A stretch of 64,000 bases of DNA from an uncultured Bacteroidales bacterium (GCA_947306365.1 CAMZGD010000011.1:1-64000); one strand, 5' to 3'. Positions 28,888-38,390 are shown, counted from the stretch's first letter. Notes: generated by a model not told the origin, from the letters alone. Program-made: numbers and translations.

Positions 28888-28920
28888 GGGGCGGCCTGGA
28901 TGGGCCGCCCCTTTTTTTCT
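28888..28920 (+). terminator. Rho-independent terminator after the OB-fold lipoprotein
   Basis: Stem GGGGCGGCC (28888-28896), loop TGGATG, arm GGCCGCCCC (28903-28911), then seven T. It separates this transcript from the next receptor gene. Confidence 0.9.
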
Positions 28921-28942
28921 TTGCGCATCGTAAACCTTTTGC

Positions 28943-28950
28943 TATCTTTG
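28943..28950 (+). promoter_or_regulatory. -7 box TATCTTTG for the second Oar-like receptor
   Basis: An exact TAnnTTTG with TTTG (28920-28923) about 22 nt upstream as a possible -33. The ATG follows at 28988, leaving a leader of roughly 30 nt. Confidence 0.65.
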
Positions 28951-28987
28951 CCGCGGAAAAAACACCTTAAAAACTATCTAAATATCT

Positions 28988-31900
28988 ATGAAACAGTTGT
29001 TTAAGCTTTTTGCTCTCGCGGCTCTCGGACTGTTCGCCACGCTGACGCTCCACGCGCAGATGACGACTTCCTCCCTGAGCGGCAAGATCACCGATGCCAG
29101 TGGTGCCGTTCCCGGCGCCGCCGTCATCGCCGTCCACACCCCTTCCGGAACGCAGTACTATGCGGTCTCCAACACGGAGGGCCGTTACACGATCCAGGGT
29201 ATGCGTCCGGGCGGACCGTATGAGGTGTCCGTGCAGATGATGGGCTACAAGACCACGGTCGTCAACGACATCACCCTCAAGCTCAGCGAGACGTTCAACT
29301 GGGACGTCGTGCTGGAAGACGCTGCCGAGCAGCTGCAGGAAGTGGTGGTCGTCGCTTCTTCCACCAAATTCGGTTCCGAGAAGACCGGCGCATCCACCAA
29401 CGTTTCCAACCGGGAAATGATGAACCTGCCGAACTCCAACCGCAGCCTGAGCGCCATCACCAAGCTCTCCCCGTATGCCAACGGCATGAGCTTCGCCGGC
29501 AGCGACGGCCGTTCCACCAACTTCACGGTTGACGGTGCGAACTTCAACAACAACTTCGGCCTCAGCGCCAACCTGCCGGGCGGCGGTACGCCGATCTCCC
29601 TCGACGCTATCGAGGAGATCCAGCTCGTGGTCGCGCCGTTCGACGTGCGCCAGAGCAACTTCGTGGGCGGCGGCATCAACGCCATCACCAAATCGGGTAC
29701 CAACACCTTCAAGGGTACGGTTTACGGCTACTATCACAACGAGAAGCTCCGCGGCAACAAGATCGCCGGCGAAGACCTCGGCGACCGTCCTTCCGAACTC
29801 ATCCGCACCGTCGGTGCGACCCTCGGCGGCCCGATCATCAAGAACAAGCTCTTCTTCTTCACCAACTTCGAGATGAACGACCAGCCGGGCCAGGCCATCA
29901 AGACCAACGGTATCGGCAAGGGTATCTCGGAAGCCCAGCTGAAGGCGGTGCAGCAGAAGCTCATCAACGACTACGGTTACGATCCGGGTTCCTACACCGA
30001 CTTCCCGGGCGGCACCTCCAATATGAAGATCCTGGCCCGCATCGACTGGAACATCAGCCAGAACCACAAGCTGGCCCTGCGCTTCAACCATACGAAGAAC
30101 CTGACCTGGTATGCGCCCAACGGCAACTCCTGCGACGACAAGTACCGCAACAAGAGCTTCAACCGCGCCAGCAACCAGGCCCAGCCGTTCTCCAACAATA
30201 TGTACAGCCAGCAGAACAACGTGACGTCGTTCGCCGCCGAGCTCAACAGCCGCTTCGGCGAGAAGGCTTCCAACCAGCTCATCGCCACCTATTCGTTCAT
30301 CAACGACCAGCGCGGCTCCAACTCCGACATCTTCCCGCACGTTGACATCATGGACAACTGGGATCTCTCGAGCGGCAACTTCAAGCCGGCCACCTCGTTC
30401 GGCTACGAGCTGTTCACCTATAAGAACGGTGTGACCAACAAGGTCTGGAACGTCACCGACAACTTCACGTACTACGCCGGTGCCCACAAGATTACGGCCG
30501 GTGCCAACTTCGAGCACATGTTCGCCGACAACTCGTACATCCGCAACGGTACGGGCTACTACCGCTTCGCCAGCGTGGACGACTTCCTCAACGGCGCCCG
30601 TCCGCTCAGTTTCTGCCTCTACTATGCCTACGACAACTCGCCGGAGACCGCGCAGATCACCTACAACCAGCTGGGTGTCTATGTGCAGGACGACTGGAAC
30701 GTGACCGACCGCTTCAAGCTCAACTACGGCGTGCGTTTCGACACCATCATGTACGACGATTCCGACCTGATCACCAACAACGCCATCCTGGCCTATAAGA
30801 TGGGCAGCAACGCCGTCGATACGGGCCACTGGCCGAACACCACCGTCCAGATCAATCCGCGCGTCGGTTTCAACTGGGATGTGATGGGTGACAAGAGCTT
30901 CATCGTCCGCGGCGGTTCGGGCCTCTTCCAGGGCCGTCTTCCGCTGGTGTTCTTCACCAACATGCCGACCAACTCGGGTATGATCCTCAACCAGGCCGTG
31001 TTCTCCAGCAGCCTCAAGGACGGCCAGGTCGTCTATACCGACGCCGTTGCTGCAGCCCTCGACAAGCTGATGGCCGGCGGCAAGATGATGACCGATACCG
31101 ACAAGATCAAGGACGTCCTTGGCCTGAAGCGCACCATCTCCGAATCGGAAGGCAACCTGCAGAGCACCATCAACGGTGTTGACCGCAACTTCAAGATGCC
31201 GCAGGTTTGGAAGAGCTCGCTGGCATTCGACTGGAACCTGCCGACCAGCTTCCCGATGACCCTCACCGCCGAAGGTATCTTCAACAAGACCATCCACGGT
31301 GTCCGCCTCGTCGACTGGAACATCAACGACGCGACCGTCGAGAAGGGCGGCCGCTTCGCCGGCAACGACAACCGCATCAACTACCGTACGCTGGGCGACT
31401 ACAAGTACGGCAAGTCCACCGCCTATGTGCTGACCAACACCAACAAGGGCTACGGCTGGATCGCCAACGTCACCCTGAAGGCCAACCCGGTCAACAACAT
31501 GGACGTGATGCTCGCCTACACGCACACCGTGAACAAGGAGATCTCCGGCATGCCGGGCTCCAACGCCACCAGCGCCTACACCAACCTGTACACGGTCGAC
31601 GGCCCGAACTTCGCCACCCTGCAGTGCTCGCAGTACGTCGTTCCCGACAAGGTGATCGCCAGCATCGGCTACTTCATTCCGTTCAAGGTGTTCGGCGGCA
31701 ACGGCCTGCACCTGAACCTCTACTACTCGGGCTACAGCGCCGGCAACTACAGCTATGTCTACTCCAACGACATGAACGGTGACGGCATCGCTTCCGACAT
31801 GATGTACATCCCGGCTACGAAGGACGAGCTCCGCTTCGTCAGCGACGCCGACAAGAACGCCTTCTGGGCCTTCCTCGAGCAGGACAAGTACCTGAGCAGC

Positions 31901-32272
31901 CACAAGGGCCAGTATGCCGAGGCCTACGCCGCGGCCGCGCCCTGGACGCACCGCTTCGACGCCCGTATCGCCGAGGACTTCGCCTTCAAGATCGGCAAGA
32001 CCCGCCACAACTTCCAGTTCAGCGTGAGCATCGACAACATCGGCAACCTGCTCAACTCCAACTGGGGCCTGACCAAGTGGTCGTGCTACACCACCTCGAG
32101 CGGCACCTACGCCAACGCCGTGCTGAAGCTCAGCTCGGTGGACAACGGTACGCCGGTCTACTCGATGAACAAGGTGGGCGACGCCTATCCGACGCAGACC
32201 TGGACGAAGTTCAACACCAGCCCGACCGAGTGCTGGCAGCTGCTGTTCGGCCTGAAGTACTACTTCAACTAG
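28988..32272 (+). CDS. Oar-like TonB-dependent outer membrane receptor (second copy)
   Basis: A 1094-residue receptor with a signal peptide ending LHAQ, a carboxypeptidase-regulatory-like domain (SLSGKITDASGAVPGAAVI), a plug with FTVDGANFNNNFGLSANLPG and INAITKSGTNTFKGTVYGYY, and a barrel ending in YYFN. It is clearly paralogous to the receptor at 23878; shared blocks include MSFAGSDGR, GGPIIKNKLFFF, FSGRLPLVFFTNMPTN-type and YTHTVNKEI. It has its own -7 box and terminator, so it can be expressed apart from the upstream unit. The substrate is unknown; context with the nuclease suggests a nucleic-acid product or another polymer fragment, which remains inference. Confidence 0.9.
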   Translation: MKQLFKLFALAALGLFATLTLHAQMTTSSLSGKITDASGAVPGAAVIAVHTPSGTQYYAVSNTEGRYTIQGMRPGGPYEVSVQMMGYKTTVVNDITLKLSETFNWDVVLEDAAEQLQEVVVVASSTKFGSEKTGASTNVSNREMMNLPNSNRSLSAITKLSPYANGMSFAGSDGRSTNFTVDGANFNNNFGLSANLPGGGTPISLDAIEEIQLVVAPFDVRQSNFVGGGINAITKSGTNTFKGTVYGYYHNEKLRGNKIAGEDLGDRPSELIRTVGATLGGPIIKNKLFFFTNFEMNDQPGQAIKTNGIGKGISEAQLKAVQQKLINDYGYDPGSYTDFPGGTSNMKILARIDWNISQNHKLALRFNHTKNLTWYAPNGNSCDDKYRNKSFNRASNQAQPFSNNMYSQQNNVTSFAAELNSRFGEKASNQLIATYSFINDQRGSNSDIFPHVDIMDNWDLSSGNFKPATSFGYELFTYKNGVTNKVWNVTDNFTYYAGAHKITAGANFEHMFADNSYIRNGTGYYRFASVDDFLNGARPLSFCLYYAYDNSPETAQITYNQLGVYVQDDWNVTDRFKLNYGVRFDTIMYDDSDLITNNAILAYKMGSNAVDTGHWPNTTVQINPRVGFNWDVMGDKSFIVRGGSGLFQGRLPLVFFTNMPTNSGMILNQAVFSSSLKDGQVVYTDAVAAALDKLMAGGKMMTDTDKIKDVLGLKRTISESEGNLQSTINGVDRNFKMPQVWKSSLAFDWNLPTSFPMTLTAEGIFNKTIHGVRLVDWNINDATVEKGGRFAGNDNRINYRTLGDYKYGKSTAYVLTNTNKGYGWIANVTLKANPVNNMDVMLAYTHTVNKEISGMPGSNATSAYTNLYTVDGPNFATLQCSQYVVPDKVIASIGYFIPFKVFGGNGLHLNLYYSGYSAGNYSYVYSNDMNGDGIASDMMYIPATKDELRFVSDADKNAFWAFLEQDKYLSSHKGQYAEAYAAAAPWTHRFDARIAEDFAFKIGKTRHNFQFSVSIDNIGNLLNSNWGLTKWSCYTTSSGTYANAVLKLSSVDNGTPVYSMNKVGDAYPTQTWTKFNTSPTECWQLLFGLKYYFN

Positions 32273-32290
32273 CAGCAGGCGCATTTCCGA

Positions 32291-32324
32291 AAAAGGCGAC
32301 CCGGTCAAGGGGTCGCCTTTTTTT
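32291..32324 (+). terminator. Rho-independent terminator after the second receptor
   Basis: Stem AAAAGGCGACCC (32291-32302), short loop, arm GGGTCGCCTTTT (32310-32321) continuing in T. The AAAA/TTTT ends make it likely to work in both directions. Confidence 0.9.
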
Positions 32325-32325
32325 G

Positions 32326-32333
32326 TATATTTG
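32326..32333 (+). promoter_or_regulatory. -7 box TATATTTG for the miniature receptor-like gene
   Basis: This exact box lies directly after the terminator T-run; the ATG at 32341 starts 8 nt after it, predicting a leaderless mRNA. Confidence 0.55.
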
Positions 32334-32340
32334 TAGTTGA

Positions 32341-34032
32341 ATGAAAAGATACTTCCTCCTGATTGCCGTCACCCTGCTGGCTGTCGTCGAAGCGGGGGCG
32401 CAGACCGCCGCGGCGGGCCTGGGCGGACGCGTCATCGACGAGAACGGCCCCATCGAAGGCGTGACGGTGGTGGCCATCCACCAGCAGACCAACGCCCAGT
32501 TCCACGCGACGACGGACCGGGGCGGCTGGTGGCAGCTGCTCGACGTGCTGCCGGGCGGACCCTACACGCTCCGCATCCACTATTTTGGCTATACGCCGCT
32601 TACGGTGCGGAATCTCTTCGTCTATGCGGGACAGCATACGGTGGTCGATGCCGACCTGGAAGCGGGGAAGACGGATGTATACGTGGATGAGGCGGCCACG
32701 TCGCTGCGGCACGGCCCGGACCTGGGCGGCGGCACGGTGCCGGTTTCGCCTTTGGGATTCGACCTGGTCAGCCAGCGCGTCGGTACGCCGGTGGTGTTCG
32801 ACGTGCGCCAGGAGGCGTCGCTGCAGGGCTCCTCACGGCAATGGATGACGCCCACGGGCAGCAGTCGCCTTCACGGCTCCGCTTACGGATTCTACAGCCT
32901 TCCGGAATCTATCGTTCCGTCCCTCCCTGCAGGTTTGTCTTCTCTGGTTCTTCCCGGCGTGACCGGCGGCCTTACCCTCTCAGCGCCTCTTGGAAGTGAA
33001 GATTATCTGCTGTTTGCAGGCGCTCAGTACGATACCTTCGGCCTGAGTGCCGCCGGTCGGTTCGACGGCCGCATCAATGCTTCGAACCGGTTGTCCGTCA
33101 CGGGTGGACATTTGGCGGGCGGACGACTGCAAAACGCGCAGTCAGCGCTCGTCGTGAAGGAACAGTCGTGGGCCGGCGGCGACTGGACCACGTCGCTGGA
33201 CGACGGAAAGGCGTCCAACCGGGCCCAGGTGCTCTGGTCGGGCGACCCTTCGTGTCGGCAGATGCTGGCGGAAGACGATTTCACGCTGGCCACGGGCCGG
33301 CAGCGGGTGATGGGCGGCGTACAGCTGAGGCATCAGCAGTTCCTGACAACGGATTCGGCGGCCACGCGCTTCGACTGCTATGTGCAGGATGTTGTCCGGT
33401 TCGGGCAGCGGATAACGCTGCAGGGCGGCGTGCGGTTCTCCTTCCCGTTCGCTTTCTCTCCCCGGCTGAGCCTGTATTACGACTTGACGGGAGACGGGCG
33501 TTATGTGCTCCGTATGGGGACGGCGGTCTATGGCGTCCACGGCGAAGGGACGGTATGGAAGAATCTGGCGGCCATTGACTTTGGGCTTCCGATGGATTTC
33601 AAGCTGACGCTCGAGGGCATCTACGGACAGGCCTGGCGCAAGGCCTTCTATATTTCGACGCGCAACATCTTGGACAGCCACTATGCCTTGACGGCCCGTC
33701 TGGAGCGGCCGTTTGCCGACCGGGCCTGGGCCCTGGCCTCCTATACGCGTTCCGACGGTTCCGTTACCGACCGGCTGTTGGCGGGCTTCTTCTGCAAAGC
33801 GTCGTTTTTCGGCCGGTTTGCCACGACGCTGGCGGTGCTGTATGACGGATACAGCTATAACGACGACCTGTCGCCGGCTTCTTTCTCCTGGATGAACGGC
33901 TTCGAAGCGCGTCTGTCGCAAGACCTGGGCTTCGAAATCGCCGGCCGCGACCACACCTTCCAGCTCACGGCCTACGCCCGCCACTCCTTCGCGGGCACCC
34001 AGTATCTTGCCGGCTTGCGGTATCTGTTATAA
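32341..34032 (+). CDS. Miniature Oar-like protein (regulatory-like domain plus shortened barrel, no plug)
   Basis: The 563-residue protein has a signal peptide ending EAGAQ and a carboxypeptidase-regulatory-like domain matching the two adjacent receptors (GLGGRVIDENGPIEGVTVVA, LPGGPYTLRIHYFGY). The conserved FTVDGANFN plug block is missing; only a SSRLHGSAYGFYSLPES segment corresponds to the receptor SGTNTFRGSAYIYH region. The rest is beta-rich with outer-membrane-like strands ending FAGTQYLAGLRYLL. It is about half the length of its neighbours. It could be a degenerate receptor or a purpose-built partner or sensor. The frame is intact, so I do not call it a pseudogene. Its stop overlaps the convergent aldolase gene by 6 nt. 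Confidence 0.75.
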   Translation: MKRYFLLIAVTLLAVVEAGAQTAAAGLGGRVIDENGPIEGVTVVAIHQQTNAQFHATTDRGGWWQLLDVLPGGPYTLRIHYFGYTPLTVRNLFVYAGQHTVVDADLEAGKTDVYVDEAATSLRHGPDLGGGTVPVSPLGFDLVSQRVGTPVVFDVRQEASLQGSSRQWMTPTGSSRLHGSAYGFYSLPESIVPSLPAGLSSLVLPGVTGGLTLSAPLGSEDYLLFAGAQYDTFGLSAAGRFDGRINASNRLSVTGGHLAGGRLQNAQSALVVKEQSWAGGDWTTSLDDGKASNRAQVLWSGDPSCRQMLAEDDFTLATGRQRVMGGVQLRHQQFLTTDSAATRFDCYVQDVVRFGQRITLQGGVRFSFPFAFSPRLSLYYDLTGDGRYVLRMGTAVYGVHGEGTVWKNLAAIDFGLPMDFKLTLEGIYGQAWRKAFYISTRNILDSHYALTARLERPFADRAWALASYTRSDGSVTDRLLAGFFCKASFFGRFATTLAVLYDGYSYNDDLSPASFSWMNGFEARLSQDLGFEIAGRDHTFQLTAYARHSFAGTQYLAGLRYLL

Positions 34033-35052
34033 CCACTTTCCGAGTTCTTCGAGATGTTCCGGAGCTGTGGCCCAGCTGGTGGCCAGGCGGATGGCCGTGT
34101 GGTCGGCGTCGATGCGGTCCCAGGGATCGTAGGCCACGTGCCGGCCGAATTCCTCCAGCCGGCTGTTTTCCATAATGATGAACTGCTGGTTGGTAGGCGA
34201 GTCGATGAACAGGGTGCAGCCCTTGTCGAGCAGCAGCGCCTTGAGCCGCATGGCCATGTCGATGGCGTGGCGGCTGATTTCGAAATAGAGATTGTCGGTG
34301 AAGAGCGTATCGAACTGGATACCCAGCAGCCGGCCTTTGGCCAGCATCGCCCCGTGCTGCTTCGTGATGGTGTAGAAATGCTTCGGCGCATTGCCCCGCG
34401 GGAATACCACGGCTTCGCCGCAGAGACAGCCCACCTTCGTGCCGCCGATGTAGAACACGTCGCAAAGGCCGGCGAGTTCGGGAAGCGTCAGGTCGCACGC
34501 CGGGCTCGCCAGACCATAACCCAGCCGGGCCCCGTCGATCATCAGGGGCAGGCCGAACCGCGTTGAAATCCGCCGGATTTCCTGCAATTCCGCCTTCGAA
34601 TAGAGCGTACCGTATTCCGTGGGGAACGAGAGGTACACCATCCCCGGGAAGACCATGTGCTCGTAGTTCGGGTCGGTGGTGGCGACTGTCAGATACGCTT
34701 CCAGTTCCGCGGGATCGATCTTCCCGTGATGGGAAGGGATCGTAAGTACCTTGTGCCCCGTGTACTCCACGGCACCGGCTTCGTGCACGCCGATGTGGCC
34801 GGTCTCGGGCGAGACCACCCCCTCATAGTCCCGCAGCATGGCGGCAATGATCGTGGAGTTGGTCTGCGTGCCGCCCACAAGGAAAAAGATCTCGGCGTTG
34901 GGCGTGCCGCAGGCGGCCCGGATCCGGGCCTTGGCGCTTTCGCTGTAAGGGTCCATCCCGTAGCCGGGAAGCTGTTCAAGATTCGTGGCGGCGAGGCGCT
35001 CCAGGATCTTCGGGTGCGCACCTTCGGAATAATCGCAAGTAAAGGATATCAT
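34027..35052 (-). CDS. Low-specificity threonine aldolase-like PLP enzyme
   Basis: A 341-residue fold-type I PLP enzyme of the beta-eliminating lyase/threonine aldolase family. Recognisable parts are FTCDYSEGAHPKILERL, the GGTQTN loop, the ETGHIGVHEAGAVE block, the PLP Asp in MIDGARLGYG (D173) and the Schiff-base lysine in YIGGTKVGCL (K206). It cleaves threonine or allo-threonine to glycine and acetaldehyde, or a related beta-hydroxy amino acid. The cytoplasmic location fits its lack of a signal peptide. A -7 box TAAGTTTG lies only 5 nt before the start. It is convergent with the miniature receptor-like gene and divergent from the tricorn-like protease. Confidence 0.9.
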   Translation of the reverse strand: MISFTCDYSEGAHPKILERLAATNLEQLPGYGMDPYSESAKARIRAACGTPNAEIFFLVGGTQTNSTIIAAMLRDYEGVVSPETGHIGVHEAGAVEYTGHKVLTIPSHHGKIDPAELEAYLTVATTDPNYEHMVFPGMVYLSFPTEYGTLYSKAELQEIRRISTRFGLPLMIDGARLGYGLASPACDLTLPELAGLCDVFYIGGTKVGCLCGEAVVFPRGNAPKHFYTITKQHGAMLAKGRLLGIQFDTLFTDNLYFEISRHAIDMAMRLKALLLDKGCTLFIDSPTNQQFIIMENSRLEEFGRHVAYDPWDRIDADHTAIRLATSWATAPEHLEELGKWL

Positions 35053-35056
35053 AGGA

Positions 35057-35064
35057 CAAACTTA
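35057..35064 (-). promoter_or_regulatory. -7 box TAAGTTTG for the threonine aldolase gene
   Basis: On the minus strand this exact TAnnTTTG ends 5 nt before ATG 35052, again predicting a leaderless message. Confidence 0.5.
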
Positions 35065-35158
35065 CACAATAATTCCGACTCGGCCGCGAATTGTGCGAAA
35101 ACGTAGTCCATTTTCTTTATCTTTATAGTCCCAACGAAAATACATAACATCGATACGT

Positions 35159-38100
35159 ATGAAACGACTCTTTTCCCTGATCCTGCTGGCCGTGCTTGGC
35201 GTGATGACCGTCACTGCGCAGGAAACGCCCCGGTGGCTACGCAAGAACGCCATCTCGCCCGACGGCACCCGGATCGCCTTTTCCTACAAGGGCGACATCT
35301 ATGTCGTCGGCGTGGAGGGCGGCCGCGCGCAGCAGCTCACCAGCAATCCCGCCTATGACAGCGACCCGGTCTGGACCCCCGACAGCAAGCAGCTCTTCTT
35401 CAGCTCCTACCGTGAGGGGAGCAAGGACATCTATCTGATCGCGGCCGAAGGCGGCGCCCCGAAACGGATTACAAACTATCCCGGCAACGAGACGCCGAAG
35501 GCCGTGCTGCCCGACGGACGCATCGCCTTTACGGCGAACCTTCAGCCGGACGTCCGCTACGACGGTTTTCCCGGCAGTGCGCAGGTCTGGGCCGTCAGCC
35601 CGGAAGGCGCGCATCCCGAGACAGTCCGGCCTGAGCTGCTGACGTCCGTCACGATGTCGGAACTCAGCGTCCGGCGCGATGGCGCCATCCTCTACGAAGA
35701 CTACAAGGGGTATGAAGACCCTTTGCGCAAGCACCATACTTCTTCGGTCACCCGCGATATCTGGCTGTGGAAAGACGGTAGCTTCACGAAGCTGACTTCG
35801 TATAACGGCGAAGACCGTCAGCCTGTCTGGGCAGCCGACGGCGATACGTTCTACTATATCAGCGAGCAGGGCGGGAAGACGCTGAACGTTTTCCGCGGCA
35901 GCGTCAGCAATCCCGGCAAGGCCACACAGCTCACGAAGTATGAAAAGGACCCCGTACGCTATATCTCCGTGGCGGACGACGGTACGCTGGCCTATTCCCA
36001 GAACGGCGACCTCTATGTCCTGAAAGCGGGCGGCCAGCCGCGCAGGCTCGACATCACCGTGCTTCGCGACGAGAACGAGCGCGATCTGGTGAAGATGAAT
36101 TTCACGGGCGGCGCCACGGCCATGGATGTCTCGCCCGACGGGAAGGAGATTGCGATGGTCATCCGCGGTGACGTGTTCGTGACTTCCACGGAATACAAGA
36201 CGACCCGGCGCATCACCAACACGCCGGAACAGGAACGCGGCGTGAGTTTCTCGAAAGACGGCCGCGAACTCTACTATGCCGCCGAACGCAACGGATGCTG
36301 GGGTGTATGGCGCACCGTCCTGACGGAAAAGAACGACAAGTTGTTCACCTACGCCGTCAAGACGAAGGAGGAACTGTTCTCCGAGCCCGGCGAGACCAGT
36401 TTCCAACCGGTCGTCTCGCCCGACGGAAAATGGGTGGCCTACCTGCGCGACCGCACGGAACTGGTGGTCAAGCCGGCCAGGGGCGGCAAGGTCAAATCGC
36501 TGCTCAAAGGCGTCAACTACTCTTACAGCGACGGTGACCAGCACTTTGCCTGGAGCCCCGACAGCGAATACCTGCTCAGCCTGTATCAGGCCGACGGTGG
36601 CTGGAACAATGCGGATGTGGCGCTCATCGAGGTGGACAGCGGCCGGATTACCGACCTTACGCAGAGCGGCTACTCCGACGGCGGTTTCCGCTGGGCGCTC
36701 GGCGGCAAGGCCATGACCTGGACTTCCGACAAGAACGGGTTCCGCAGTCACGGCAGCTGGGGCGCGCACGACGATATCTACATCATGTTTTTCGACGGCA
36801 AGGCGATGACGGATTTCAACCAGGACAAGGAAGACGAAGAGATTGAAAAGCTGCTCAGCGGCAAGAGCGAGAAACAGATCGCCAAGGAGGAGAAGAAAGA
36901 CAGTCTTGCGCAGGAGAATCCCAAAAAACTGGAACTGATGCTGGAAGGCCGCGAATACCGCGTGCAGCGGCTCACGGGCTCCAGTGCGGCCTACGGCGAC
37001 CACATCCTCTCGAAGGACGGCCGGAAACTCTATTACATCTCTCCGTTGGAAAGCGGGATGGGCCTTTGCGTGAAAGACCTGCGGGAAGGCAGCGTGAAAG
37101 TGCTTGCCCGCGGCGTCACGGGCCGCATCACGCCGTCTGCCGACGGAAACGATATCTATGTGTTCTCCGGCCGCGGCATCACGAAGGTGACGCTTGCCGG
37201 CGGACAGACCCGGCAGATCGACTTCTCGGGCGATTTCGAGTTCAAGCCCAGGGCCGAACGCGCATATATGTTCGAACACATCTGGAAACAGGTGAAGGAA
37301 AAGTTCTACGATCCGGGCCTTCACGGCGCAGACTGGGATTATTACCACGAAAACTATGCACAGTTCCTGCCGTATATCGACAACTATTACGATTTCCAGG
37401 AGATGCTTTCCGAACTGCTGGGCGAACTCAACGGCTCGCACACGGGCGCCCGCTACCGTCCGGCGTCGGGTGAGGTGCTTGGACGGCTGGGCGTGCTCTA
37501 TGACTACGGTTATGCCGGCGACGGCCTTCGGATCGCCGAGGTGCTGCCGGGCGGCGTGCTGAATCTGGCCGACAGCCGGATCAAGGCAGGCGACCTGGTG
37601 ACGGCCATTGACGGGCATGCCGTCAAGGCGGGCGAGAACTGGTTCCCGCTGCTGGCGGGCAAGGCCGGAAAGAAGATTGTCGTGACCGTTCGCAGCGAGG
37701 GTAAGGACAAGGATCTGATCGTCAAGCCTGTCGCCAACGAGTCGGAGTTGCTTTACCGCCGCTGGGTCCGTCAGCGCGAAGAGATGGTCGAACGCCTTTC
37801 CGGAGGGCGTATCGGCTATGTCCACGTGGAGGGCATGGATTCGCCTTCGTTCCGCGAAGTGTTTTCCAAGGCGTTGGGTAAATACCGGACCTGTGACGCG
37901 CTTATCGTGGACATCCGACACAACGGCGGCGGCTGGCTCCACGATGACCTGGTGACGTTGCTGGGCGGCAAGGCCTACGTGGAGTGGCGGCCCCGGGGAC
38001 AATACATCGGCACCGAGCCTTACAGCAAGTGGACCAAGCCTTCGTGCGTGCTGGTGAACGAGGACTGCTACTCCGACGCTTGCGGCTTCCCGTTCGCCTA

Positions 38101-38362
38101 CCGTGCGCTGAACCTGGGCAAGCTCATCGGAATGCCGGTCCCGGGCACGATGACCGCGGTGTGGTGGGAGACGCAGATCCATCCGCAGATCGTTTTCGGC
38201 ATCCCGCAAGTGGGCGGCTGGATTCCCGGGCAGCAACGTTATCTGGAGAATTTCCAGCTTGAACCCGACATCCGGGTCGACAACGATCCGGCTTCGTGCC
38301 TGGCCGGGCAGGACATCCAGCTCGAAGCGGCCGTCCGTGAAATGCTTGGCAGTGTAAAATAG
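35159..38362 (+). CDS. Tricorn-like S41 serine protease with beta-propeller and PDZ domains
   Basis: The 1067-residue protein has a signal peptide ending TVTAQ. WD40/PD40-like propeller repeats fill the first two thirds (ISPDGTRIAFSYKGDIYVV, DPVWTPDSKQLFFSS, DVSPDGKEIAMVIRGDVFV). A linker follows, then a PDZ domain (about residues 770-860, DGLRIAEVLPGG) and the C-terminal S41 catalytic core. Catalytic candidates are S760-H761 in LNGSHTGA, S972-D973 in EDCYSDACG and E1030 or E1035 in YLENFQLEPD, matching the order of the archaeal tricorn tetrad. It should degrade peptides in the periplasm. A weak -7 box TATCTTTA is at 35118-35125. Its N-terminus and length fit bacterial tricorn homologues. Confidence 0.92.
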   Translation: MKRLFSLILLAVLGVMTVTAQETPRWLRKNAISPDGTRIAFSYKGDIYVVGVEGGRAQQLTSNPAYDSDPVWTPDSKQLFFSSYREGSKDIYLIAAEGGAPKRITNYPGNETPKAVLPDGRIAFTANLQPDVRYDGFPGSAQVWAVSPEGAHPETVRPELLTSVTMSELSVRRDGAILYEDYKGYEDPLRKHHTSSVTRDIWLWKDGSFTKLTSYNGEDRQPVWAADGDTFYYISEQGGKTLNVFRGSVSNPGKATQLTKYEKDPVRYISVADDGTLAYSQNGDLYVLKAGGQPRRLDITVLRDENERDLVKMNFTGGATAMDVSPDGKEIAMVIRGDVFVTSTEYKTTRRITNTPEQERGVSFSKDGRELYYAAERNGCWGVWRTVLTEKNDKLFTYAVKTKEELFSEPGETSFQPVVSPDGKWVAYLRDRTELVVKPARGGKVKSLLKGVNYSYSDGDQHFAWSPDSEYLLSLYQADGGWNNADVALIEVDSGRITDLTQSGYSDGGFRWALGGKAMTWTSDKNGFRSHGSWGAHDDIYIMFFDGKAMTDFNQDKEDEEIEKLLSGKSEKQIAKEEKKDSLAQENPKKLELMLEGREYRVQRLTGSSAAYGDHILSKDGRKLYYISPLESGMGLCVKDLREGSVKVLARGVTGRITPSADGNDIYVFSGRGITKVTLAGGQTRQIDFSGDFEFKPRAERAYMFEHIWKQVKEKFYDPGLHGADWDYYHENYAQFLPYIDNYYDFQEMLSELLGELNGSHTGARYRPASGEVLGRLGVLYDYGYAGDGLRIAEVLPGGVLNLADSRIKAGDLVTAIDGHAVKAGENWFPLLAGKAGKKIVVTVRSEGKDKDLIVKPVANESELLYRRWVRQREEMVERLSGGRIGYVHVEGMDSPSFREVFSKALGKYRTCDALIVDIRHNGGGWLHDDLVTLLGGKAYVEWRPRGQYIGTEPYSKWTKPSCVLVNEDCYSDACGFPFAYRALNLGKLIGMPVPGTMTAVWWETQIHPQIVFGIPQVGGWIPGQQRYLENFQLEPDIRVDNDPASCLAGQDIQLEAAVREMLGSVK

Positions 38363-38382
38363 GATTTTTCCGACAGATTTCG

Positions 38383-38390
38383 TATCTTTG
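38383..38390 (+). promoter_or_regulatory. -7 box TATCTTTG for guaB
   Basis: Exact box 27 nt before ATG 38417, in the short gap after the protease gene. Confidence 0.6.

Noticed and set aside
28967-32308. 1113-codon minus-strand open frame opposite the second receptor
   Set aside because: The receptor on the plus strand is conserved throughout; the minus frame is Val/Gly/His-rich with no motif.
32341-34032. Pseudogene call for the shortened receptor-like gene
   Set aside because: The frame is intact over 563 codons with a signal peptide, promoter box and a normal outer-membrane C-terminus.
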